In this document: positions 9,076 to 18,508 of the stretch, one piece after another
How positions within the stretch are numbered: the first letter of the stretch is position 1
How the letters are laid out: each line of letters starts with the position of its first letter
Assembly (NCBI RefSeq): GCF_026650985.1
Contig: NZ_CP086239.1
Span: forward strand, 2,108,001 to 2,172,000
Direction: 5' to 3'
Length of the DNA stretch: 64,000 bases
Origin: Clostridium estertheticum
GTDB lineage: Bacteria; Bacillota; Clostridia; Clostridiales; Clostridiaceae
Made by a program: the position numbers and the translations under genes
The notes under the pieces: generated by a model
Database searches by the model: none
What the model was told of the DNA's origin: nothing
Seen by the model: only the letters and a program-made list of their open reading frames with translations

Positions 9076-9983
9076 ATATTGATCAATATTACAAAAATTT
9101 AGTAAATAAAAAGATAGAGAATAAGATAAACAATAAAATTATAATAGATATTTTTACATTTACCATATGTTTAGGTTTGTTAATAATAGCTTTAATATCA
9201 ATGATTATATATTCTGTCATGTTTTTATTAAAATATAAAGTTATTTCAGTTTCAGTTTATTTTGTCATGTTATTTATTTTTATTATACCATCTATAATTG
9301 CTTTATCAGTAATTGATTCAATTGATATTTTAAAAGACCTATCATTAAATGATAAAACATTTGCATATATTTACTTTTTCAATACAAAAGTAAATCGCAT
9401 TAATGAAAATGGAATATTTAAATATTTATATTTTATAGATATAACATTTGCTAGGAGATATGTAAACCTAAACTTAAGCAAAATCCGAGATAATCTTTCT
9501 AGTTTATTTATTTACACAGATGAAGACAGCATAATAAAATCAAATTTAATTCAAAGGATTAGAGTAGTATTATCCTCAAAGACAATTTTTTTAATTAAAA
9601 AAGATAAAAAGCAATTAATCTTAGACCTGCTTGATTGTTTGCTTAATTTATATGGTATAGTCCTAACACTTATAGCTAATAACTTGTTAACAGAATTAGA
9701 AAAAAAGTCTCAATTAGCGATTGAGAAAAAACTATTAAGTTTATTATCAGAAATAGAAACACTAGCATTACCTACTAATAAAAATAAAAATATAATTGAA
9801 ATTATTTCAAAATTAATTAAAAATAAATATTTTATTTTAGGTGTTTTATTAATGCTTACTTTAATCATTATATATTCAAAAGTTATTTCTGGTAAATCAA
9901 TTGAGTTTATATCTTTGTTTGGTACACTAATTACCATTTGGTTATTTTTAATAAGTAATAATCAAAATAAACCTAAAGAATAA
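9072..9983 (+). CDS. Uncharacterised multi-pass membrane protein
   Basis: 303 residues from the ATG at 9072, chosen because GGAGG sits about 10 nt upstream; a start 21 nt earlier has no proper ribosome site. Two strong membrane segments lie near 23-50 and 57-80 and two more near 250-270 and 276-295, with a long charged cytoplasmic-type middle region (INKIRDNL...TDEDSIIKSN...). I do not recognise the family. It is the only long plus-strand gene in the first 10 kb, next to orphan and restriction genes. A membrane-bound effector of a defence system is one possibility, without direct evidence. Confidence 0.7.
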   Translation: MNIDQYYKNLVNKKIENKINNKIIIDIFTFTICLGLLIIALISMIIYSVMFLLKYKVISVSVYFVMLFIFIIPSIIALSVIDSIDILKDLSLNDKTFAYIYFFNTKVNRINENGIFKYLYFIDITFARRYVNLNLSKIRDNLSSLFIYTDEDSIIKSNLIQRIRVVLSSKTIFLIKKDKKQLILDLLDCLLNLYGIVLTLIANNLLTELEKKSQLAIEKKLLSLLSEIETLALPTNKNKNIIEIISKLIKNKYFILGVLLMLTLIIIYSKVISGKSIEFISLFGTLITIWLFLISNNQNKPKE

Positions 9984-10405
9984 AATTTTCTAATGAATTT
10001 CAAGAATTTCTAAAATGTGCTTAAAATCTAACTTACTTTTTAAATATAAATAAAGATACAAATATATTATGTAATATTTAAAATCCTTTTAAAAATCAAA
10101 TTTATAAATGGCTTCTAACATTATAATTTTCAGTACATCAAGACATCATAATTCTGCTGAAAATCTTCTAAAAATTTTTAAAATAATATGTTGTAAGAGT
10201 ATCAACGCTTCAAGCAAATCAGTTTTATAAATAGTCTTGTAACCAAGTAAATTCAAGGGCTACAACATTCTTTAACGACTTTACATAATTAGTATTAATC
10301 AATAGAATATTGGACTCAAAGTCCAGCGTTATCCATACCATGCTTTCTTCATTCCCACCTCCCATGTTATAATACTCTCATACTGTCACCCAAGGAGGTC
10401 CCCCC
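9984..10405. other. Non-coding gap, holding the MazG-like gene's promoter
   Basis: 422 nt with no gene. Its right end has the promoter of the next gene: a TATAAT box near 10370 and AAGGAGG directly before the start. The left ~340 nt show nothing recognisable. Confidence 0.55.
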
Positions 10406-10717
10406 ATGAAAACATACAACAAATTAGTCCGCGACAAAATCCCTGAAATCATCAAAACTGCAGGTAAAAGCTTTGATATCCACTATGCTAAAAAAGAAGA
10501 TATTTCACCCTTACTTGAAACCAAATTAAATGAGGAAGTATCTGAATATCTAGAAGCTAAAAACTTAGAAGAACTTGCTGATGTTATGGAAGTTTTATTT
10601 GGACTTGCAAATGCTCTTGGATATTCCGAGGAAGATCTAATTAACAATAGAAATGAAAAGAAAGAAGAAAGAGGCGGCTTTGAAACAGGCATAGTACTCG
10701 AAAAAGTTTACGAATAG
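10406..10717 (+). CDS. MazG-like nucleoside triphosphate pyrophosphohydrolase (copy A)
   Basis: A 103-residue all-alpha NTP-PPase of the family whose members begin with KLVRDKIPEII. Such proteins hydrolyse (d)NTPs to NMP and pyrophosphate. The metal-binding ExxE...ExxD pattern is visible in LNEEVSEYLEAKNLEELADVMEVL. It differs from copy B at 20773-21084 at 11 positions. It has its own TATAAT promoter and a strong AAGGAGG ribosome site. In copy B this gene is convergent with a PLD-helicase. Here only the last codons of that helicase survive, just beyond the shared terminator, so copy A has lost its partner. Confidence 0.85.
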   Translation: MKTYNKLVRDKIPEIIKTAGKSFDIHYAKKEDISPLLETKLNEEVSEYLEAKNLEELADVMEVLFGLANALGYSEEDLINNRNEKKEERGGFETGIVLEKVYE

Positions 10718-10760
10718 ACAAAGCCCTTCATAGTTTTTCTCTATAAAGGGCTTTGTTTTT
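10718..10760 (+). terminator. Terminator of the MazG-like gene (copy A)
   Basis: CAAAGCCCTT pairs with AAGGGCTTTG across a 16-nt loop, followed by T5. It is nearly identical to the terminator at 21086-21127. Confidence 0.85.
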
Positions 10761-10764
10761 ATAT

Positions 10765-10799
10765 CTAATTTTCTAACTTCTCAAGTCTTTCCTTATAAG
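10765..10799 (-). pseudogene. C-terminal relic of the PLD-helicase (copy A)
   Basis: The minus strand reads AYKERLEKLEN-stop, matching the end (FYKERLEKLEK) of the intact helicase at 21132-23630 and lying at the same distance from the MazG terminator. The rest of the gene has been replaced by the HEARO-like element. Confidence 0.7.
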
Positions 10800-10801
10800 C
10801 A

Positions 10802-11075
10802 AACATAAACTTCCAGTTTCTGTTAGGACCTCCGAGGTCGTAGTAAAAACTGGAGGTTTTTACTTTCTACTTTCGTTTCGGCTCGTTTGCTCCCCGCCCT
10901 ACGCTTAAACCTAATGTTACCACTTCGGCTCCAAGGACTAGGTATAGGTAGTTGGTTAAACCTTACCTAATAGGATTTCCCTACTGTATGTTAATAGCTT
11001 ACTAATGAAAATAGAATTACTTCCATTTTCAAGAGGAAACAACACGCATTAGCGTGTTGTTTCCTAGCTCGCACC
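10802..11075 (-). ncRNA. HEARO / omega-RNA-like structured RNA without an IscB gene
   Basis: The stretch is unusually GC-rich for the window and dense in pairing. On the minus strand it starts near a 13-bp hairpin GGAAACAACACGC/GCGTGTTGTTTCC (11033-11065). It then contains GGAGCCGAAGTGGTAACA, a TTTAAGCGTAGGGCGGGGAG block and AAACGAGCCGAAACG. It ends in a long stem between AAACCTCCAGTTT and AAACTGGAAGTTT (about 10809-10861). The GTGGTAACA...GGCGGGG...AACG order resembles what I remember of HEARO RNAs, the guide-bearing omega-RNAs of IscB transposon nucleases. No iscB reading frame is nearby, so this would be an orphan copy. It sits directly against the helicase C-terminal relic. A covariance-model match has not been run. 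Confidence 0.55.
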
Positions 11076-11158
11076 ATATTGTAATTGTATCATAATTAGG
11101 TATAATTCTTATTTGATTATTCACTGTCATCAGTTTAACTATCTTATTCTAGATATGT

Positions 11159-11191
11159 TTTAAGGGATTTCCTATTGAAAATCCCTTTTGT
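11159..11191. terminator. Terminator-like hairpin
   Basis: AAGGGATTT pairs with AAAATCCCTT across a short loop, followed by a T-rich stretch. It lies in the gap between the HEARO-like RNA and the end of the UvrD-like helicase and could end a minus- or plus-strand transcript. Confidence 0.5.
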
Positions 11192-11347
11192 TGCTTTTAT
11201 TTTCACATTCTTTTCATGTTATCTCAACTTTACCTGCTTTTTATAAACATAGAATTCTGCCACTGCGTTAAATTCCTTTTATAGCATCAAACAAGTCACT
11301 TAATAACCCCAACTGTACCTCTATTCTTACTTATTTACAAGGATGCA

Positions 11348-13957
11348 TTATTTTTTACCAGCTATTACTAAACTCTTCTCTTTATCTTTATGTACATTTC
11401 CAACTATTTCTTTGGGCAGAATTTGTCCTTCTAAATTATTCACTTTAATTTTTTCTGTATGTTCGCATAGCGGATAATTAGAACAAGCGTAAAATTCTCC
11501 GTAAGGGCCTGTCCTAATTTTAAGTTCACCTTTTTTGCATTCCGGACAATTTATTGCCTTTACTTTTGCTACCTTAATATTATTATCTTCCTCAATTTCT
11601 CTAATAAAAGACGATTTACTATTATTCTCAACTAAAAGATATACGTGTTTTTTAGCTCTAGTTAATGCTACATAAAATAGCCTTCGTTCTTCAGCGTATT
11701 CATATTTTTCTTTATTTTGTATTAATAAATTAAGTACCTTATCATCTTCAATCTTACTTGGGAATCCATGTTTACCATTGCTGTTATTAACTATGAAAAC
11801 ATAATCCGCCTGCAATCCTTTAGACTTATGAACTGTTAAAAATTCTATATGTAAATCAAACCTCTTTTTATAAGAAATTATTCCCCTACCTAAATGAGAA
11901 TCATATCTATAACTAAAATTATCATCAAGTAAAAACTTCAAATCGTCTTTATATCTTCCAAGGAACGCCACTGTACTTTTAGGCGAAATTGAGTTTAATC
12001 TTTCTTTTAATAATATAGTAAGTTCGCTTTTTTTATCTCCATACAATAATTCATATGACAGATCCTGATTATCATCAAAACTTTTAAGTTTCTTCTTTAT
12101 TTGCCCTTTATTTTTTAAGACGAATTTACCACTTAAATCAATAAGACTTTTATTAAATCTATAGGTTGTTTCGATATATGTTTTTTCCGTAAACCCGAAA
12201 TATTGATCAAATTTAACAAATAAATTTACATCACCTCCAGCAAATCTATATATACTTTGCCAATCATCTCCTACACAAAATAATTTTGAATTATTTAATT
12301 CTTTAATAGCTTTGATTAAACTGTACCTCGCCAAAGAAATATCCTGATACTCATCCACAATTATATAACTATATTTTTTATTAAACTTTCCTTCTAATAT
12401 ATATTTAGTAGCTTTATTTATCATATCGCTAAAATCTATTTCATCATTGTTTATAAGTTCTTTATTATAAGCTTCATATATTGGTGCAGTAATATTTATA
12501 AAAATATCATTTCTACTTTTTTCATATCCTGAAAGCTCTTTTACATTTACTTGCTTTATAGCTTCTACAGAAAAACCATTTGACTTCATTAACATTATAA
12601 AAGTATTGATTAATTTAATTATGCTTTTTAATTCATAAGCTTTATTCTTTTCAATAACCTCCCATACTTCATTCCTTGACATTGCATTAAATACTACCCC
12701 TGCAGCCTTTAATTGTTTTTCTAACTTCTCAAGCAAGTTCCCTTCCATTTTTTCATAGGAATAAGTTTCTATAAGTTTTGTATTATATTTTTTATGTATT
12801 TCTCTTTTCCACCTTATTCCATCATTATAAACTTCTTTTGCACTCACACCATTTTTGCCTGTGAAATACTTTGGAACATTGCCTTTTCTATCTATACCAA
12901 AATGCTCTATGTAAATCTCATAATCTGTTAAATAGAAATCTGGCCTATACCTACTATACTTTCTATCGGCAGTGTTTATTTTATAATTTTTTTCATATTC
13001 ATAATTTATCTTATTTATAAATAGAAAATTAGCTATCTCCATCTCCTCATAACTTTTAACAACTTCGTTTTTAAAAGTCTGTATTTGATTGTCTTTTAAA
13101 TAATCTATGAATTCTCCCTCATTTTTGAAATCAAATCTACTCCTATATTCTTTCATATAAGATAAGAAAAATTTATTTAACAAACCATTATAGCTTTCAT
13201 TATTTTTAGTTAATGCAGCAAATTCTTCTTCAATCAAATTAATAAGCTTAATTTAAGTTATACTTGGCTGCTTACCTTCAACTTCTGCAATGATTTCTTT
13301 TCCAAGTTTATGAAAAGTCATAACGTCCATGTTTTTCCCAGTTTCTTTTTTTACTCTTTCAGCCATTTCACTTGCTGATGCATTTGTAAAAGATAAAACT
13401 AAAATTTCATCAGAGTTGTAATTATATTTTTCTAGAAGATATTTTATCTTTCCAACAATTGTAGTTGTCTTACCAGTTCCTGCCCCAGCTATAACAAGAT
13501 TGTTTATCTCCTCTTTTATTACACATTCTCTCTGCTGCTGATCTAAAGCTCTCCCTTCAATATTGTCGAATAAATTCTTATAATTTATTTTTTCAATTCG
13601 AATAAATTTCTTATTATAATCATCTCTTATTTTTTCTATATTACTATATTTATTTTTAAATTCATCTATTGAGTTTAATATGTCTTTATCCAGTTTCAAC
13701 TTCTCATACTTCCACTTTTTATCCACTTTAGAATACAATTCTTTATACTTATTTTTCCACTTTTCTTTCATAAAATAAGTATAATAAAAATCTTTTGTAT
13801 AACCATTTAGTTCTTCACATGCAATCTTGAATTCATTAACTATTTTATTGAAGCACGCTCTTTGTTCTTGAATTCTTATAAGCCTTTTTTTGCTTGAGGA
13901 AATAAAAAGCATAGTTACTATTAAACCCAAAATCACTAATAGAATATTATTACTCAA
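11348..13957 (-). pseudogene. UvrD/HelD-like SF1 helicase with topoisomerase zinc finger, broken by one in-frame TAA
   Basis: One continuous 870-codon frame from ATG at 13957 to the stop at 11348, interrupted only by TAA at 13253-13255. The N-terminal part (234 aa) has a membrane-type segment at 5-22 and Walker A NLVIAGAGTGKTTT near 157. The C-terminal part (frame resumes at once; a TTG at 13237 opens a 629-aa ORF) has DEYQDIS, RRLFYVALTRAKKHVYLL and a four-cysteine finger (CPECKKGELK...CSNYPLC). This is the layout of helicase IV-like proteins, which remodel DNA using ATP. The stop separates motif I from motif II, so neither half alone should be an active helicase. No ribosome site precedes the TTG. 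It may be a fresh nonsense mutation, a recoding site or a sequence error. Confidence 0.8.
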
Positions 13958-14652
13958 AACTTCACCTTCTAGCTATATTTTCAATTGTGCTGTTAAAACC
14001 TTTTGAAAAAATTCTATATTAAATTACCTGACATTTTAGTGCCAAGCAATTTAATTATATTATAACCCATTTTTTTCTAAATTCCTATAAAATCAACCGA
14101 TTTATTACCTTTTATGCAAATAAAGCGCATACAACCTAAGTAGATGAGCTTTACCGTGCTTAGAGAAGTGTTTGACTAGAATTTTTTAATTTACTGCCAC
14201 ACCCACTTATCTTTTAGAGAAATAGCATGTTAAAACCATGCACTGTTTGCTCTATAAAGTAGGAATAGATCCTAAATCAAAATAAGCACCAATAGCTACT
14301 CCTCTAACCACTGATGCTTACTCTTAATTGCAGCCAATTTATTTACTATTTTTTACCAAGTTGCAGTTCCTAGTGGGATGCACCGCCCCCACTTGCTAAT
14401 ATCTTATTTCTTATATTTAATGTTATCGTAGAAACTTAAATATATTTTTAATATAGCCAGCATTTAGCATTCATATTTGAGATTAAAATTTGCATAAACA
14501 TACCCTTTACCTTATCACGACCAGATTTAATAGGTTTTTTAATTTTATCTTCTCAATTCTTCTATAGAGAGGATATTACTATATGTAGTCTCCCACTTAT
14601 TCATGCTAAACAGTTATAGAGTCACGGACTTATCCTTGTACCTCTATTAAAA
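13958..14652. other. Non-coding gap with decayed coding remnants
   Basis: About 695 nt between two minus-strand genes. The minus strand has short protein-like pieces ending in stops: NKLAAIKSKHQWLEE-stop (about 14316-14360), MNKWETTYSNILSIEELR (about 14560-14610) and IKSGRDKVKGMFMQIL (about 14490-14530). An AGTGGG/CCCACT hairpin lies at 14372-14393. I read this as an old, unrecognised gene or transposon in decay. No intact gene was seen. Confidence 0.45.
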
Positions 14653-16506
14653 TTATATATTATCAGATGAAATAAAAAAACATTCATCTATCTCTTTTTT
14701 CAACTCTTCATATCCGTAATGTTTTGATGTATCAGATATATCATTCGCTTCAACTTGTAGAAAGGTCAAGTCTATGTCGTCATATGGATACTTTAAGACT
14801 TTGTCTTGCTTTGGGTATATAATTATTACCTTATCTATTACTTCTCTACTTGTTTTTTTCCCTCCTTTCTTTTCTTTATCGTAATAGTTGAAGTTGTAAT
14901 AATCTTTTGCCTGCTCAATAGCTCCAGTAGGGCCATTTTTGCTTTGTAGGTTTTTGCTCATACGACACTTTACTTCAATTACAATAGCATTTAATAACTT
15001 ACTTGTTTCATTGTTAAATAAAGTTACCATTATGTCGGGTTTATAATGACTCCCGGTTCTCACAAAATCACTAATATTATTATTTATAACTGTAATATTA
15101 GTCTCAACTTCTTTTTCGTAAACAAGTTCAATTCTTAAATTATCTTTTATAAAAACAATAGGTTTATTAGTTGGAATTTCACCGTTAAGTAATCCAAAGC
15201 CACTATCTGAATTATCAGCCAACCAACCACTAATCCATTTAAATCCACTATTCCTTAGTATGCTTATAACTAAAGAAACAGAATAATATTCGAACAGTTT
15301 TGAAGTTTTTTTACTTGGGAAGTTAGGCTTTTTGCTCTTAGGATCATTTTTTTCAATAGCTAAAATATTTAAGTAAAAATCATAAATCTGATAATACCTA
15401 TTATCTCTTAATATCTTTTGGGAAACCTTTACTACCTTATTGGAGTAGAAGATATCATCTAACCATGTTTCATTAATATAATGTAGAAGTATAGCTTTTA
15501 TTTTTCTTAAATTTATTAATATTTCAAATACAAAGTTAGAGTGTTTTTCCAGTTTGCCAATATCAGCTTTTAGAAATTTAAGGTCCTCTCTTTTTCTATA
15601 CTTATGTTCTTTACTAACTTCTCTATCATTATATAATATGTTAAAAGCAGCCTCATTTTTATTGTATAAATTAACATTATCTCTGGTTTCTCTAATTAAA
15701 TTATTATATATTGATTTATACCCATCTTTAATAAATATTATTGTTTCTAAATTTTTCTGTATTATTTTTTTTATAAAACGATTTTCTTCGATATCTCTAT
15801 TTAGAAAAGAATATTTTTCAAATACGATATCTGGAGCATATATGTTACTATTCTTATTTAAGCCTTTTGTACATAGCCATCTTTGGCTTTTTGCATCTTG
15901 TTTTTTAGTATAGTATCTTTCCTTATACCCCTTTTCAATATCTGAAATGGGGTTCTTTGTTATGCCTTCTATACTATTAATAACCTTTGCAATGTTGTTA
16001 TTAATATAATAATACATTTTAGTTATTGAATACTCTTCTTCTCCATATATAGCCTTTTGACCTGTCATTCTTTCCAAATATAAATTTCGTGATAAACCAG
16101 ACATAATCTTTTCAAGGTATTTTCTGAGGTTAACAAGACCATCCCATGTAACTGATTGAGAATTAATAAAATATAACCCTCTGTAAACTTTAAAAGAGGC
16201 TGATATATTAACGCTATAATAACCAGGTGTAAACATATCATCATGGTCTCCTGATTGTGACAAGGTTACAATGTGATTACTTGGGTTTAGCAGTAAAGGT
16301 TTCTCGGAGAAACTACTATCTATTTTAAGTATTGCATTATTATCATCACTTTCAAATTTTACAGCTATTTTACTATATTCATTAATTGTTATAATCTTAT
16401 CTCCTAAATTAAGGGGAGTATTATCAATTATACTAAAAGGCATTTCAATAAAACTTTCCGCATTTCCATTTTTACGGTATACATAGAATGTGTATTTAGT
16501 TTGCAT
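14653..16506 (-). CDS. McrC-like nuclease (DUF2357 + PD-(D/E)XK)
   Basis: A 617-residue protein with the DUF2357 N-terminal region found in McrC-type partners and a C-terminal PD-(D/E)XK nuclease. The catalytic set is visible as KPDIMVTLF near 489 (the D) and VIEVKCR near 511 (E-x-K). In McrBC systems this subunit cuts DNA when the AAA+ motor arrives. Its ATG overlaps the end of the McrB-like gene by 11 nt, so the two are translationally coupled. It is the last gene of a four-gene minus-strand operon. The length suits this subfamily, which is larger than E. coli McrC. Confidence 0.85.
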   Translation of the reverse strand: MQTKYTFYVYRKNGNAESFIEMPFSIIDNTPLNLGDKIITINEYSKIAVKFESDDNNAILKIDSSFSEKPLLLNPSNHIVTLSQSGDHDDMFTPGYYSVNISASFKVYRGLYFINSQSVTWDGLVNLRKYLEKIMSGLSRNLYLERMTGQKAIYGEEEYSITKMYYYINNNIAKVINSIEGITKNPISDIEKGYKERYYTKKQDAKSQRWLCTKGLNKNSNIYAPDIVFEKYSFLNRDIEENRFIKKIIQKNLETIIFIKDGYKSIYNNLIRETRDNVNLYNKNEAAFNILYNDREVSKEHKYRKREDLKFLKADIGKLEKHSNFVFEILINLRKIKAILLHYINETWLDDIFYSNKVVKVSQKILRDNRYYQIYDFYLNILAIEKNDPKSKKPNFPSKKTSKLFEYYSVSLVISILRNSGFKWISGWLADNSDSGFGLLNGEIPTNKPIVFIKDNLRIELVYEKEVETNITVINNNISDFVRTGSHYKPDIMVTLFNNETSKLLNAIVIEVKCRMSKNLQSKNGPTGAIEQAKDYYNFNYYDKEKKGGKKTSREVIDKVIIIYPKQDKVLKYPYDDIDLTFLQVEANDISDTSKHYGYEELKKEIDECFFISSDNI

Positions 16507-18508
16507 ACCCGTATACCCCTAATTCTTTTGCTTTTCTAATGATTTCTTTTTTTGTTATTTTAAAATCGCTTATTTTTAAAGCTTCCTCGGTATTAAAGAA
16601 TGTAAACAGTTTACTATTTGTTGGCTCTATATTTTCACTATTAATATCATTATCATTCATAACACCAATAAGTGTTCCATATTTTTTCTCAGTACCCTTA
16701 ATTTTTGTTACTAATCTCTGTTTTATTTGAAGGTCAAATGCATCTCCTTTTGAAATCATCTGTACTCCATCTGAATTAAATGGGATATTTAATAGATATT
16801 CTCCAATTTTTTTAGTTATTCTAAATGATACTCCCTTTTGATCATCTAATCCGTTTAACAAATCATGCAGGTCATCTAAAAATTTAATTTCCGCCTTTGT
16901 GAAAGCGTCTGACCAGTTCTTTTTCACTGTCCATGATTGATATTCATCTACAGACTTACACATAAAATCGTTATAATCTATATCGTTAGACTTAATATTT
17001 TGAATCTCTTCTTGGAAAGTTTGCAAGCTTTCTTTTTTTAAATTTATTATATTCGCTCTATCAAGAAGTCTATCAGAAAAATCTTTAGTAGTTTCATCCA
17101 TATTAACAGTTCCTATAAATTTAACATTATCGTTTATTGTTATTGAAGGAGGATAAGATTGCTTATTGATACAATGAGTTGCAGGATTATATAAAAACAA
17201 TATTCTTTCATTTGGTTTTCTTTCTAATAATGATATAAAGGGTGAAAACCAATATTCTACTTGAGAAAGGTTCATTTCATCAAAAACTACTACATGCATT
17301 GATTTAGGATGTTCTTTTGCATGTATTAAAAATTCACTAAGCCCAGTTTCGGATGGAATAAACAACCCAGTTGTATTATTTAGAAAGCCGAGTATATCGC
17401 CTGGTTCTGTATAAGAAGGACTTATAGGTAAAAACAATAAGGTTTCAAGTCGTTCTGTTGCTTTTAACATTTTAGCATAAAAATTAGCCAATTCTGATTT
17501 TCCAGTTCCAGACATACCTGCTAATATGGTTAATGGATTAGTTTTTACGCAAGTATGTAAATTAATTAAATCTTCTTTTGCATAGCATAAATTTTGTTTT
17601 AACGTAGATTCTTTAAATGCATCTATAAAATTAGTTTCATTAAGATTTATTTCAAAATTAGCAGAACTTTTTTCATTAACTTCCTTCGGTATAATTTCAT
17701 CTACTATTGGGTCTGATAAATTCTCCGCCTTACTATTTCCCTCTAATTTATAAAGAGAATCTCTTTCTATAAAAATAATATTAACCCCTCCGACTTCAAT
17801 TATTTTCCCGTCCATTTCACTATTCTCTATATTTATTTTTATACGCTTAACTCTATCAGAAAACTTTTCACATATCCACCCAGAATTAATAGGGGACTTT
17901 ACAAGCTCAGGAAGATTAAAGTATATGTAGTTATTGCACATAATATGTTCTGGCGAAAACATTTCATGACTATAATCATTTAATATAATACTGCTACCGT
18001 CCATTAATTTTTTTTCAAATTCTACATTACTTATTTCAATCATAGGTATAGATATAAATTCCATATCTTTATCAATTTTAATTTCAGATTCAACATTTAT
18101 TACAATCGCATTTTTAAAGGGTTTATCAGGCTCGTCTCTATTTGAAAAAGTTATTTTGGGTTTAAAAACAATTAATTTATCTTTTAGTTTATCATAAATG
18201 ATTTGCTTTTTTTGAGTGACATTTGGGGTTAATTTATATGTATATGGAAGAAACCAATCGCCCTGAATACTATCAATTCCTATATATAAAGGATTTGCTA
18301 CTTCTACATCTATTTCACTTATAGGTTCTGGGTCAAGACTTAGGGGTTTTATAAAAAAAATCACTTTATCATCAGAATTTCTCATTGTTGTTATAACTTC
18401 TTGTTCATCGCCTGATGGATAATATGATTCATGCTCTGCTAATATACCTACCATATAACATTGATTTGATTTTATTAATTTATTCCTGTGTTCTTGCAAT
18501 AATGACAT
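16496..18508 (-). CDS. McrB-like AAA+ NTPase
   Basis: A 670-residue motor subunit of a McrBC-family (type IV-like) restriction system. Residues ~1-300 form an uncharacterised N-terminal region, probably the DNA or target reader. The AAA+ core follows with Walker A LAGMSGTGKSEL near 333, Walker B VVVFDEMNLSQ near 408 and GTVNMDETT near 467, the variant of the McrB NTxxD signature typical of DUF2357-linked homologues. DRLLDRANI follows. McrB proteins usually hydrolyse GTP. The start ATG comes straight after the TAA of the coiled-coil gene, so the operon is tightly packed. Confidence 0.88.
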   Translation of the reverse strand: MSLLQEHRNKLIKSNQCYMVGILAEHESYYPSGDEQEVITTMRNSDDKVIFFIKPLSLDPEPISEIDVEVANPLYIGIDSIQGDWFLPYTYKLTPNVTQKKQIIYDKLKDKLIVFKPKITFSNRDEPDKPFKNAIVINVESEIKIDKDMEFISIPMIEISNVEFEKKLMDGSSIILNDYSHEMFSPEHIMCNNYIYFNLPELVKSPINSGWICEKFSDRVKRIKINIENSEMDGKIIEVGGVNIIFIERDSLYKLEGNSKAENLSDPIVDEIIPKEVNEKSSANFEINLNETNFIDAFKESTLKQNLCYAKEDLINLHTCVKTNPLTILAGMSGTGKSELANFYAKMLKATERLETLLFLPISPSYTEPGDILGFLNNTTGLFIPSETGLSEFLIHAKEHPKSMHVVVFDEMNLSQVEYWFSPFISLLERKPNERILFLYNPATHCINKQSYPPSITINDNVKFIGTVNMDETTKDFSDRLLDRANIINLKKESLQTFQEEIQNIKSNDIDYNDFMCKSVDEYQSWTVKKNWSDAFTKAEIKFLDDLHDLLNGLDDQKGVSFRITKKIGEYLLNIPFNSDGVQMISKGDAFDLQIKQRLVTKIKGTEKKYGTLIGVMNDNDINSENIEPTNSKLFTFFNTEEALKISDFKITKKEIIRKAKELGVYGYAN

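Noticed and set aside
14284-14393. Hairpins and a GGGGGCGGTGCATCCCACT-like stretch considered as a riboswitch or omega-RNA
   Set aside because: Too short, does not match any RNA class I know, and is surrounded by decayed coding sequence.
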